A DNA stretch of 64,000 bases, from NCBI RefSeq assembly GCF_003669015.1, contig NZ_CP033069.1, positions 186,001 through 250,000 of the forward strand. Direction: 5' to 3'. A program made the translations under genes and the position numbers. This document shows, piece after piece, positions 26,004-34,426 of this stretch (its first letter is position 1; every line of letters starts with the position of its first letter). This DNA comes from Acidovorax sp. 1608163 (lineage in GTDB: Bacteria > Pseudomonadota > Gammaproteobacteria > Burkholderiales > Burkholderiaceae_C). The notes under the pieces were generated by a model, which was given only the letters and a program-made list of their open reading frames with translations, was not told the DNA's origin and searched no databases.

Positions 26004-28124
26004 ATGCACCTCCACCTGACTCCTTCGCCCGCACCGGTCCGCATGGCCGCCCCTGCGGCCATTGCCCCCGCGGCCCACCGGCCCCAGGTCACCCTGCTGG
26101 CCCGGTGGCTGGCACCCCGCACCGCCCTTGCCAGCCTGTGGCAGGGCGGCTGGGTGGCTGGCGCGCTGGCCCTGTGCGCCGCAGCCCCCGTGCAGGCGCA
26201 GGTCACGCAGTTTGAAGTGCTCAGCACCCAAGCCCCGGCCCTGCAGGCCCGCAGCTTTGGCGAGCGCGGCACCGCCCGCAAAATCACCGCCCGCGCCACC
26301 TTTGCGGTCGACCCCGCAGACCCCCGCAACGCCGCCATTGCCGACATCGCCCTGGCCCCGCGCAACGCCGCAGGCCGCGTCACCGGCGTGGCCGACGTCG
26401 TCATCCTGCAGCCCCAGCGCCCCAACGGCACCCTGCTCATCGAAACCCCCAACCGGGGCCGCAAGCTCATCGGCCCCGGGTTTGACGACGCCCCCACCAG
26501 CTACGGCCGCCTGAGCGAGCCCGCCGACGCAGGCGCAGGCTTCTTGCTGGCCCAGGGCTACACCCTGGCGTGGATCGGCTGGCAGGGCGACCTGCCCGTG
26601 AGCGGCGGCCAAGGCGCTGCAGCGCTGGGCCTGAACGTGCCCACGCTGCCAGGCATCACCGGCCCCTCGCGCGACGAATGGGTCTTCACCCCCAAGCAGA
26701 CCGAGGCCGAGCAGACCGTCAAGCTCGCCTACCCCGCCGCCACGCGCGAAGGCGCCCAGCTCACCGTGCGCGCCCGCGTGCAAGACCCCCGCACCCAGCC
26801 CGCAGGCCTGGCATGGCGGTTTGTGGACGACCAGACCATCGCCATCACCCGCCCAGCCAATCAACCGGCAGACGCCATCTACGAATTCACCTACACCGCC
26901 CGGGGCGCCAAGGTCATGGGCCTGGGCTTGGCCGCGCTGCGCGACATCGCCCACTTCTTGCGGCACGACACCAGCGCCGCCAACCCCCTGGCCGCAGGCG
27001 GCCAGCCCACCATGCAAACCCTGCTGGGCACCGGCATCTCGCAATCGGGCCGCGTGCTGCGCGACTTTGTGTACCTGGGCTTTAACGAAAGCGCCGACCA
27101 CCGCCCCGTGTACGACGGCCTGCTGCTGCAAATCCCCGGTGGGCGCCGCAGCTACACCAACGCCCGCTTTGCCCAGCCCGCCCGCAACCCCGGCCCCAAC
27201 AGCGACGACCTGTACCCCGTAGACCAGTTCCCCATGGCCTACGCCACCAGCACCGATGCGCAAACCGGCCGCACCGACGGCCTGCTGCAACGCTGCACCG
27301 CCACCAGCACCTGCCCGCGCATCATGCAGGTCGACTCGGAATACGAAATGTGGGCATCGCACGGCAGCCAAAGCGTGACCGACCCCCAGGCCCAGCACCT
27401 GCCCCTGCCCGCCAACGTGCGCGCCTACCTGGTGGCAGGCACCCCGCACTTCGCCGCGTTTGACGCCCTGGCCAAGCCCGAGGCTGGCTGCCTGCTGCCC
27501 ACATCGCCCATCTACGTCGGCCCGCTCATGCGCGCCCTGCTCACCGGCATGAACGACTGGGTGCGCCACGGCACCGAGCCACCGGCCAGCCACTACCCCA
27601 ACGTGGCCGACGGCACCCTGGTGCCCCCCGACCACACCAGCTACCCCGGCCAATACCAAGGCCTGCGCACCCTGCTGGGCTACCAGGGCTACGCCACCCC
27701 ATCGTGGCGCACCGACAGCGCCAGCGGCCTGCCCACCGTGCTGGGCCACTACCCCGTGCTGGTGCCCCGCACCGACGCCGACGGCCTGGCCCTGGGCACC
27801 GTGCGCCTGCCCGCCGTGGCCGTGCCCCGCGCCACCTACGTGGGCTGGAACGCCAAGACCACCGCGCCCATCGATCCTCTGAACCCCTCCGGCATCTGCA
27901 CCCAGCAAGGCAGCACCTTGCCCCTGGCCGCCACCCGCGCAGAACGCCTGGCCCGCAAAGACCCCCGCCCCTCCATCGCAGAGCGCTACCCCACGCCAGA
28001 CGCCTACACCACCGCCGTGCGCGCCGCCGCCTGGCGCCTGGAGCAACAACGCCTGCTGCTCCCCGCCGACGCCCAGGCCGCCGTGCGCGCGGCAGAGGCA
28101 GGCACCCTGGCCCGCCTGCCCTGA
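26004..28124 (+). CDS. Exported alpha/beta hydrolase domain protein (PF20091-like)
   Basis: A 706-residue protein with a long N-terminal region and a hydrophobic segment ending in VQAQ (GGWVAGALALCAAAPVQA), probably a signal sequence. The body matches the large 'alpha/beta hydrolase domain-containing protein' family: GTLLIETPNRGRK, YTLAWIGWQGD, the nucleophile elbow GTGISQSGRVLRDF (Ser346/Ser348), IPGGRRSYTNARFAQPAR, and QVDSEYEMWASHGS. The region NVRAYLVAGTPHFA probably holds the catalytic His. The substrate is unknown. The ATG at 26004 is the first that is followed by a plausible signal peptide; an alternative is 26043. A palindrome-type terminator follows at 28213. Confidence 0.82.
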   Translation: MHLHLTPSPAPVRMAAPAAIAPAAHRPQVTLLARWLAPRTALASLWQGGWVAGALALCAAAPVQAQVTQFEVLSTQAPALQARSFGERGTARKITARATFAVDPADPRNAAIADIALAPRNAAGRVTGVADVVILQPQRPNGTLLIETPNRGRKLIGPGFDDAPTSYGRLSEPADAGAGFLLAQGYTLAWIGWQGDLPVSGGQGAAALGLNVPTLPGITGPSRDEWVFTPKQTEAEQTVKLAYPAATREGAQLTVRARVQDPRTQPAGLAWRFVDDQTIAITRPANQPADAIYEFTYTARGAKVMGLGLAALRDIAHFLRHDTSAANPLAAGGQPTMQTLLGTGISQSGRVLRDFVYLGFNESADHRPVYDGLLLQIPGGRRSYTNARFAQPARNPGPNSDDLYPVDQFPMAYATSTDAQTGRTDGLLQRCTATSTCPRIMQVDSEYEMWASHGSQSVTDPQAQHLPLPANVRAYLVAGTPHFAAFDALAKPEAGCLLPTSPIYVGPLMRALLTGMNDWVRHGTEPPASHYPNVADGTLVPPDHTSYPGQYQGLRTLLGYQGYATPSWRTDSASGLPTVLGHYPVLVPRTDADGLALGTVRLPAVAVPRATYVGWNAKTTAPIDPLNPSGICTQQGSTLPLAATRAERLARKDPRPSIAERYPTPDAYTTAVRAAAWRLEQQRLLLPADAQAAVRAAEAGTLARLP

Positions 28125-28212
28125 GCACCCGCACAGCCACCCCGCTGCACACGGCGTGCACAGTGGGGCGGCAGCGTGTCGGTGTGCCAATTTGCTATTA
28201 AAAACATAGCTG

Positions 28213-28252
28213 CTAGCGCTTATTCAATAAGCGCTAGAGCCTGTTTTTTTAT
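28213..28252 (+). terminator. Dispersed palindrome copy 4, probable terminator
   Basis: Perfect 12-bp arms CTAGCGCTTATT and AATAAGCGCTAG around a single C, followed by AGCCTG and seven Ts. The steep stem and T-run make it a likely terminator for the hydrolase gene and the left border of the accessory region. Confidence 0.8.
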
Positions 28253-28356
28253 AAATTGAGGTACCTACCAACTTTGGCAGTTGCGCAAACCGATCCCTGA
28301 CCCTACAGTGTTTTAACAATTACACACATATTCAGCTCAGGGAAACTGCCAGCAGC

Positions 28357-28455
28357 ATGGCGACATTGATACCGGCACTGGGTGCGTGCTTGCCGCGCAT
28401 GACCCGTGGAGAAAAACGCCTGGCTGACAGGCCGCAAGAGAAAGCCAACGACTCG
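28357..28455 (+). pseudogene. N-terminal remnant of a NERD-domain UvrD-like helicase
   Basis: The ATG at 28357 opens MATLIPALGACLPRMTRGEK followed by RLADR, which matches the conserved N-terminus of a NERD/UvrD-type helicase common in Burkholderiales. Similarity ends near 28440 and the frame stops within about 20 codons. The matching C-terminus of the same kind of protein lies about 1 kb away at 29421-29735. Recognition is from memory of the family, so confidence is moderate. Confidence 0.6.
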
Positions 28456-28505
28456 CTTGCATCGAGGCCGCACCACCTTGGGCGATGCGCGCCCTCTGCT
28501 GCGTG

Positions 28506-29360
28506 ATGGACTTCGCCACCATCACGCAGTTCGGCGGCGCCTTGGCCGCCTTGATTCCACTCGTACTGATTGCTGGCTTTGCCGTTGTCATCTGGCGCAC
28601 GGTGTCGCTGCACACCCTGCTGCGGCGCCTGTGGCTGCTGGTGCACGGCAGCGATGAAATCTCGGACCCCAAGATCCGTTCGTATGTGGACGAGCAGACC
28701 AACCTCATGTCCTTTCGCATGTTCTCTGGCGTGCAGGCCGCCAGCCTGGAAGAAGCGCACCAGTTGGTTCAGTGGGCACAACTCCACCGCTTGGATTTGC
28801 GCCAAATCGCCGCTTGCGGGCACTACTTCGACACCGGGTTGCGGCAGGTGCGTAAGCAAGACTTGCCCTCACGCCCCTACCTTTATGCCCATATCGCTGC
28901 GTTCGTCGTGTTTCTCTTTGCGTCGATAGGCTGCGCCTGGCTGATGCTGATTCCGCAAGTACCGTTCACCTTCAAGGCGAGCGAGCGCACCTTTCTCGCC
29001 ACAGAGTTCAGCGCGCAGACCTTGTGGCCCCCCGTCCTCTTCAACAGAAACCCATTGAAAAAGAGCGACTGCGATCAGCCGCTGGCAACGAACGCGGCGC
29101 GCACCTCCTTCACCGAGGCGGAAGTGAAAACGTTGTGCGAGCTTTTGTCAGCCGACGAGTGGCCAGCGCATCTGGCGACCAAGCTGAAAGAGCAGCGCTG
29201 GTCTTTGTTTGTTTGCACGTTGTTCTTTCTTGCTCTGCTTGCTCGCGTGGTCGTGGTTTTGAACAAGGTCGTCAGTGCCAAGGATCTGTTGGCCCGTGGG
29301 TTGCCATCTACCTTGCCGGGGGAGCAGGTCGAGTTGGATTTGTATGGTGCAAAAGACTGA
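28506..29360 (+). CDS. Uncharacterised three-helix membrane protein (perhaps DUF6216)
   Basis: A 284-residue protein with membrane helices at about 8-30 (GGALAALIPLVLIAGFAVVIW), 127-150 (AHIAAFVVFLFASIGCAWLML) and 233-255 (LFVCTLFFLALLARVVVVLN). Between the first two is a soluble region with SYVDEQTNLMSFRMFSGVQA; between the last two, a 75-residue loop with a Cys pair. It resembles proteins I know as DUF6216, but I am not certain. The gene lies between the N- and C-terminal scraps of a helicase, so it arrived with a rearrangement. The ATG at 28506 is preferred to one at 28485 because it starts at MDFATITQF. Confidence 0.7.
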   Translation: MDFATITQFGGALAALIPLVLIAGFAVVIWRTVSLHTLLRRLWLLVHGSDEISDPKIRSYVDEQTNLMSFRMFSGVQAASLEEAHQLVQWAQLHRLDLRQIAACGHYFDTGLRQVRKQDLPSRPYLYAHIAAFVVFLFASIGCAWLMLIPQVPFTFKASERTFLATEFSAQTLWPPVLFNRNPLKKSDCDQPLATNAARTSFTEAEVKTLCELLSADEWPAHLATKLKEQRWSLFVCTLFFLALLARVVVVLNKVVSAKDLLARGLPSTLPGEQVELDLYGAKD

Positions 29361-29420
29361 AGTCGCGCACTTTGACTGCACAAAACGAAGGTGCATGGAT
29401 ATGACTTTGCTTGGGGACAA

Positions 29421-29735
29421 AGCGGTGCTGTGTGCGGACTGGAAAACCATGGACCTGTGCGCCATCGCCCTAGCCCAACGCAAGCTGCCGGTAGAGAACA
29501 GGCTGGGCATTGCGACTTTGACCCCACCAGCAACAAGATCAAGGTGATGACCATGAAGGTCAGCAAAGGCCTGGAGTTCCCCATGGTGGCGCTACCCGGC
29601 GTGTGGCATATGCCAGCCGCGGGGGAGGACGGTAAGGAAGCGGCGCGGGCGTTTTATGTGGCGGCTACGCGGGCGACGCAACGGTTAGTGATTGGTGCGA
29701 ACGCGAGTAGGTATTTGGGTCGAAGACTGAATTAA
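29421..29735 (+). pseudogene. C-terminal remnant of the UvrD-like helicase, frameshifted
   Basis: Two frames together give the end of a superfamily 1 helicase. The first reads CADWKTMDLCAIALAQRKLP up to ENRLG near 29510; the second continues DFDPTSNKIKVMTMKVSKGL (motif V) and has RAFYVAATRATQRLVIGA (motif VI) to the stop at 29735. The shift lies at about 29510-29515. ATPase motifs I-IV are absent, so this is a dead fragment. It belongs with the N-terminal piece at 28357. Confidence 0.82.
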
Positions 29736-29817
29736 TCGAAGGTCGATCACTCAGCAATGAGTTGAGAAACCAAACATCAGCCGCATCAATATTGCACAAC
29801 TGTCAGAAGAGTGAAAT

Positions 29818-31989
29818 ATGAAAAAACTCGCTATAAAATTTAAAAACTGCTACGGAATCCAGTCTCTTGAACATGAGTTCGATTTTGGAAATGGCAAACC
29901 TGGAAATAAAGCTTTCGCCGTGTACGCGCCGAATGGACTGATGAAAACTTCATTCACTAGGACGTTTGAAAAGCTGGCCGTGGGAAGTGCAGCTGTGGAG
30001 GAACGCTATAACAGAGCATCGATATCCGAGGCACGGATGGATGGAGCTCAAATGCCGAAAGAGTCAATTTATGTTCTCAAGTCAGAGATAGATATCCAAG
30101 ATGACAGTCCGGCACTTACTGATATCCTTGTCAACCCGGAGAATAAATCCCGCTACGACGCAATACTCATTGATATCGATAAGCAAAAAACAATGCTCAT
30201 TGCCAGCCTACAAAAGGCGTCGGGTGTGCCGAAAAAGGACATTGAGAAAACACTGCTTGATGACATCGGATTTCATGAATTCCCGGAATGCATCACTAGT
30301 CTCAGATCGCGCAAAATCCTGTGTGAACTCGCTCACCTTAACTACAGCATCCTTTTCGATCCGAAAGCCATTGATGTTTTGAGAAGTCCAGATTTTATTT
30401 CAAATTCCAAAGAATTCAACACGCGGTACCAAGAACTCTTCAGTCAAGAAGGATCGATTTATCAGAAAGGAGTTTTTAATCCTGCAAGAGCCGAGACTTC
30501 CTTCAGCACATTGGATAAGCAAGGGTTTTTCAATGGTGGACATCGCTTGCAAATGCGAGGCGAAGCAACCGCTATTGGCAAGGTTGAGCTGGATGAACGA
30601 TTGAAGAAGATTCATGCTCGAATAGACGGCGATGAAAGTTTAAGAAAAATACGCTCGAGCTTGGCCAAGAATGCTCAAACACAGGCTTTGTCGGACCTCA
30701 TCGAGAGCTTGCCAATAACCCAAGTTGACGAGCTTCTTGAAAATTTAAGGCCAGAGCGACAAGCTGACTTTCGGCAGGACATATGGGCTCACCATGTACA
30801 AAATAGCTCCGATGCCACGGACTTCATTGAGTTACATGAACAAACCAAGGAAGAGATCAAGGCTATCGAAATGGCTGCAGCTCAAGCAGCGCCGAAATGG
30901 ACTGAGGCGGTTGCCCTTTTTAATGATCGTTTCGTTGACATGCCATTCAGCTTGTCCGTCGCCAATCAGGCCCAAGCTGCGCTCGGCAAGGAGAAGGCCA
31001 AACTAAAGTTCACATTCAAAGACGGTGATGACGTTGTTGAATGGGGTCGCTCCGAGATTAAGACGTTAAGTCAAGGCGAGAAACGCGCACTCTACTTGTT
31101 GAATTTTATTTTTGAAGTCGAGGCAAGATCTCTTGTTTCGCAAAAAACACTATTCATTATTGACGATGTAGCCGACTCATTTGATTACAAGAACAAGCAT
31201 GCGATTGTTCAATATTTGGAAGATTTGGATGGTAATCCTAATTTTTTTCAAATTATTCTGACACACAACTTTGACTTTTTCAGGACCCTTGCGAACAACT
31301 TTGTTCATCGTGATAGATGCCTGATGGCAAACCGTCATGCCGCGCATATCACTTTGTCAAAAGCCGATGGAATCAAGAACTACTTCATCGGAATTCTCAA
31401 AGAAAAGGTACACGTAAATCCTCGTGCACTGTGTGCGACTATTCCGTTTACTAGGAATCTGATCGAGTACACCAAGGGAGAAAATGATCCGGACTATCTC
31501 AAGCTAACTTGCCTACTTCACTGGAAGGAGGGCACAGACGCCATTACCGAAATGGATTATTTCGAGATTTACAACCGAACTTTTGGGACTGCGCATGTCG
31601 GGCAAAACAAGCCGATCAAGGACTTGCTTCATGAACAAGCTACTGCCATATCGAATGAAGCAGATCACGCTGGATTGAATTTGGAAGACAAGGTTTTGCT
31701 TTCCATGGCAATTCGCATGAAGTCAGAAGAATTCCTCATTCGCAAAATCAGAGAGATCAAACAGGACCCCGGCTATTGGTGTGAGTCTAAGAGTCAATTT
31801 GGTTTCTTGGTGAAGGAATACAAAAAATTGCAGCCAGGGTCTAACGCACTGCGCACCTTGGAAAAGGTAAGCATCACTGTCAGCTCGAATATTCACCTGA
31901 ACTCGTTCATGTACGAACCAATACTTGATCTAACCATTGATCATCTGATCCGTCTCTACCAAGAAGTTGATGGTCTGTTGGAAATTTAG
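29818..31989 (+). CDS. AT-rich SMC/ABC-type ATPase (AAA_13/RloC/PrrC-like)
   Basis: A 723-residue ATPase with split ABC-type motifs: P-loop VYAPNGLMKTSFTRTF (residues 36-50), a long middle region that is partly helical (about 90-400), the signature TLSQGEKRALYLLNF (about 416-430), Walker B LFIIDDVADSFDYKN (about 446-460) and H-loop ILTHNFDFFRT (about 480-490). This layout is that of the AAA_13 group, which includes the anticodon nucleases PrrC and RloC. The C-terminal 230 residues contain TRNLIEY and LTCLLHW (Arg546, Glu550, His568), reminiscent of the R-x3-E...H triad of those nucleases, although the spacing to His is shorter. The P-loop has Met where Gly normally precedes Lys. Base composition is strikingly AT-rich against the neighbours, a sign of transfer. 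GAAGAG precedes the ATG. No partner gene is evident. Confidence 0.82.
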   Translation: MKKLAIKFKNCYGIQSLEHEFDFGNGKPGNKAFAVYAPNGLMKTSFTRTFEKLAVGSAAVEERYNRASISEARMDGAQMPKESIYVLKSEIDIQDDSPALTDILVNPENKSRYDAILIDIDKQKTMLIASLQKASGVPKKDIEKTLLDDIGFHEFPECITSLRSRKILCELAHLNYSILFDPKAIDVLRSPDFISNSKEFNTRYQELFSQEGSIYQKGVFNPARAETSFSTLDKQGFFNGGHRLQMRGEATAIGKVELDERLKKIHARIDGDESLRKIRSSLAKNAQTQALSDLIESLPITQVDELLENLRPERQADFRQDIWAHHVQNSSDATDFIELHEQTKEEIKAIEMAAAQAAPKWTEAVALFNDRFVDMPFSLSVANQAQAALGKEKAKLKFTFKDGDDVVEWGRSEIKTLSQGEKRALYLLNFIFEVEARSLVSQKTLFIIDDVADSFDYKNKHAIVQYLEDLDGNPNFFQIILTHNFDFFRTLANNFVHRDRCLMANRHAAHITLSKADGIKNYFIGILKEKVHVNPRALCATIPFTRNLIEYTKGENDPDYLKLTCLLHWKEGTDAITEMDYFEIYNRTFGTAHVGQNKPIKDLLHEQATAISNEADHAGLNLEDKVLLSMAIRMKSEEFLIRKIREIKQDPGYWCESKSQFGFLVKEYKKLQPGSNALRTLEKVSITVSSNIHLNSFMYEPILDLTIDHLIRLYQEVDGLLEI

Positions 31990-32030
31990 GCCAATTGCTA
32001 ACTGTTCAATCTATAAGGGCTCCATTCCCC

Positions 32031-32125
32031 ATGCACGAAATCATCTGCCCCCACTGCAGCAAAGCCTTCAAGATTGACGAGGCGGGGTATGCCGACATCC
32101 TCAAGCAGGTGCGCGATGGCGAGTT
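32031..32125 (+). pseudogene. N-terminal remnant of a DUF2130 gene
   Basis: MHEIICPHCSKAFKIDEAGY and the following ADILKQVRDGEF match the start of DUF2130 proteins (a CxxC zinc-finger-like head before a long coiled coil). Similarity ends at the Phe codon near 32125 and unrelated sequence follows with a stop soon after. The rest of the gene, normally over 1 kb, is missing. Confidence 0.72.
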
Positions 32126-32493
32126 CGGCCAACGACAAGGCCGATCACCTGACGATCAAGAAGCTCACACGCGGTAACCCAACGATTGCGGCCAGATTTG
32201 CGGAGCCGCATGGTTCTTCGCGCCACCAAATCACGCTGGGCTGAGCGGCTGGCCTGTGGCTTTTGGAAGAAGCGCACCCACAACTCGGTCTCGCTGGCGT
32301 GTTTGGCCGGCAGCCATGTGTGATGGCAGGGCTGAATTTGTGCATTTCGGTATGTTTTGTGTTTTCTGCTTTTTTACCGAAAACTTAATGAAAACAATGG
32401 GTTAAACGCATAGAGGAGGGTTGGTTTGTGTGGGGCGGGCCATGCATGCGGCACAACCACCCCTCAGCACATTGATGAGTACAGGCTCCCCCC
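32126..32493. other. Intergenic debris at the right edge of the accessory region
   Basis: No intact gene. On the minus strand around 32238-32310 the segment HASETELWVRFFQK resembles the start of YdeI-like (DUF1801) proteins, but frameshifts follow, so it may be a second scrap. At 32345-32382 TTTCGGTA and TACCGAAA form an inverted repeat enclosing an AT-rich stretch. Composition returns to the GC-rich background only near 32490. Confidence 0.45.
32345..32382. repeat. Inverted repeat TTTCGGTA/TACCGAAA
   Basis: Perfect 8-bp arms 22 bases apart in AT-rich DNA between the accessory region and fosX. It may be a terminator or part of the fosX promoter, or the scar of a mobile element end. Confidence 0.4.
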
Positions 32494-32910
32494 ATGGCAC
32501 CCGCTCCCATCCTCGGCCTCAGCCACCTCACCTTCATCGTGCGCGACGTAGACCGCACCGCCCACCTTTTCTGCGAAGGCCTGGGCGCGCAAGAGGTCTA
32601 CGACAGCCAGGGCCGCAACTTCTCGCTCTCGCGCGAAAAGTTTGTGCTGCTGGGTGGGCTGTGGCTGGCGTTCATGGAGGGCGAGCCTCCCGCAGAACGC
32701 ACCTACCGCCATGTCGCCTTTGCCGTGGCCGATGGCGATTTGCCCGCCTGCGAGGCGCGGCTGCGGGCGCTGGGGGTGGAGGTGAAGCCGCCCCGGCCTC
32801 GTGTGGAGGGCGAGGGGCAGTCGCTGTACTTCTATGACTTTGACAACCATCTGTTTGAGCTGCACACCGGCGCGCTGGCGCAGCGGCTGGCGCGGTATGC
32901 GCAGGGGTAG
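32494..32910 (+). CDS. fosX: FosX-type fosfomycin hydrolase
   Basis: A 138-residue metalloenzyme of the vicinal-oxygen-chelate fold that opens the epoxide of fosfomycin with water. Metal ligands are His11 (GLSHLTFIV), His73 (TYRHVAF) and Glu122 (HLFELHTG). The catalytic glutamate that distinguishes the hydrolase FosX from the thiol transferases FosA/FosB is Glu48 in SLSREKF, and the block KPPRPRVEGEGQSLYFYDFD matches FosX closely. Length equals the family norm. The gene stands alone, just right of the accessory region, but its GC content is that of the host, so it may be an old chromosomal gene. Confidence 0.9.
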   Translation: MAPAPILGLSHLTFIVRDVDRTAHLFCEGLGAQEVYDSQGRNFSLSREKFVLLGGLWLAFMEGEPPAERTYRHVAFAVADGDLPACEARLRALGVEVKPPRPRVEGEGQSLYFYDFDNHLFELHTGALAQRLARYAQG

Positions 32911-33033
32911 GGCGTAGGGTTGGTCTGCCGCTGCGCCGTTAGGCGGGGGCGCTTCTTCTAATCACCGCGTTTTGTGCGGTGAATACCGCTGCAACACGGC
33001 TCAAACGCGTGTGCAGAAACCCATTTTGCTGCG

Positions 33034-33078
33034 TTTTTAATAGCTGCTTGCGCTTATTCCATGAGGTCTAGCGGCTGA
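33034..33078 (+). repeat. Dispersed TAGCGCTT palindrome, copy 5 (degenerate)
   Basis: TTAATAGCTGCTTGCGCTTATT followed by a decayed right arm (GGTCTAGCGGCTG). It overlaps the last codons of the hipA-like gene on the other strand. Confidence 0.65.
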
Positions 33079-34426
33079 TATGGCTCAAATTTTCTGAGGC
33101 TATTTGCCGAAAGCCGTCGGATATGCGCGCATCGGCGCTGGCGGCGGCCCAGAAGCTGCGGGCCAGGGCCAGCGCCTGCGGCCACTCGGGCAGGGTGGCT
33201 GCGGTGGGTTGCAGGGGGCGGGCTGCAAAGTCGCGCGGCACCAGCTCGCCGCCTACGGGGGCGTAGAGCATGGGCAGCGTGTCGTAGGCGGGGGCCAGGG
33301 CCCAGTCGTCACCGTCCAGCAGCAGCGAGATGTTTCCATAGTGCCGGTCGGTGTTGGCGATCAGCTCGCCATACGCCTCCAGCAGGCGCAGGGTGCGCGC
33401 GTCGGCAGGGCGCAGCAGCCCGCGCTCTTGCATGCGGTTGGCGGTGGCGGCCCAGTTGTCCATGGCGCCCACGTATTCGGCGTCGTACACCTTGAGCGAC
33501 ACCATGCCGATGCGCCCCAGGCCCTGCGGGTTGGCGGCGTTGATGGGTGTGCGGTCGAACCGCTCCACCTCCAAAAACACGCGGCCTGCGCCGGTGCTGA
33601 TGCGGCTGGAGGCGGCGGCAATGCCGGCAGTGGCCAGCGTGTGCAGGGCCAGGTGTTCGCAGACCAGCAGGTCGCGGGTGCGCAGGTCGGTGGGGGCGTT
33701 GCCCGCAGGCGAAAACTTGACCAGCACATGGCGAGCAACTTCACCCGAGGCGTCGCCCCCCACGATGGTGCAGAACTTGGGCTGCTCGCCCCCGGCGGAC
33801 GAGCCGCCGATGCTGCCTTGCATGGCGGCATCGGCCAGGGCCGGGTAGTCGGCAGGCGATGCCGCACGGCTGGCCCGCTGCGGCAGGGTGTGAAAACGCG
33901 CAAACGCGGCCTCGCCCACCACCAGGTTGCCGGGCAGGTCGTCGCCGCACAGGGCCAGTGCACGCAGCACGTCGTCATCGCTCCAGAAGCGGGGGTCTTT
34001 GGCCAGCTGCAGCTCAGGGTGGGTGGTGGCAAAGGTGCGGCCCATGAAGCCCTGGGGGCGCATGTCGTCCAGAAACCAGGGCAGGCCGTCAAAGCGCTTG
34101 GAGAGGCCGTCTTCTTCGTCCACCCACACGGCGCCGCTGGCCAGCGGCACCATGCGCGCAAACGGGCTGGGCTGACCCTGCGCGTTGATGCGCATGACCG
34201 GCACGCTGCGGCCCACATCGCGCACGGTGCGGGGCAGCACATAGCGCTGTTTGCGGGCGGCCCCTACCTTTTGCACTTCGCCCGACTGAATGAGTGGGGC
34301 CAGCGCGCGCGACACGGTGGGCTGGCTCACCCGTAGCTGGTCTTGCAGCTCGGCGCTGCTAAGTGCCCCGCCCTGGCGGCGCAGGGCTTGCACGATGCTC
34401 GCGGAGAGGTCTGGGGTTGGAGGCAT
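33068..34426 (-). CDS. yjjJ: HipA-family kinase with N-terminal winged helix (YjjJ type)
   Basis: A 452-residue protein. Residues 1-70 form a winged helix (LSSAELQDQLRVSQPTVSRAL) and the rest is a HipA-type serine kinase. Visible elements are the Gly-rich loop GGSSAGGEQPKF (about 208-219), VLVKFSPAG (ATP-binding Lys), the HipA core RVFLEVERFDRT, the catalytic loop ANTDRHYGNISLLL (about 358-371) and the metal-binding ALAPAYDTLPMLY. HipA kinases phosphorylate tRNA synthetases and slow growth; E. coli YjjJ/HipH is a related toxin without a classic HipB partner. No antitoxin gene is adjacent here, fitting that type. A hexanucleotide repeat lies 80 bases upstream of the start. Confidence 0.88.
   Translation of the reverse strand: MPPTPDLSASIVQALRRQGGALSSAELQDQLRVSQPTVSRALAPLIQSGEVQKVGAARKQRYVLPRTVRDVGRSVPVMRINAQGQPSPFARMVPLASGAVWVDEEDGLSKRFDGLPWFLDDMRPQGFMGRTFATTHPELQLAKDPRFWSDDDVLRALALCGDDLPGNLVVGEAAFARFHTLPQRASRAASPADYPALADAAMQGSIGGSSAGGEQPKFCTIVGGDASGEVARHVLVKFSPAGNAPTDLRTRDLLVCEHLALHTLATAGIAAASSRISTGAGRVFLEVERFDRTPINAANPQGLGRIGMVSLKVYDAEYVGAMDNWAATANRMQERGLLRPADARTLRLLEAYGELIANTDRHYGNISLLLDGDDWALAPAYDTLPMLYAPVGGELVPRDFAARPLQPTAATLPEWPQALALARSFWAAASADARISDGFRQIASENLSHISR

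Noticed and set aside
28332..28859. 175-codon minus-strand open frame
   Set aside because: It covers both the helicase N-terminal scrap and the membrane protein gene in antisense and has no motif.
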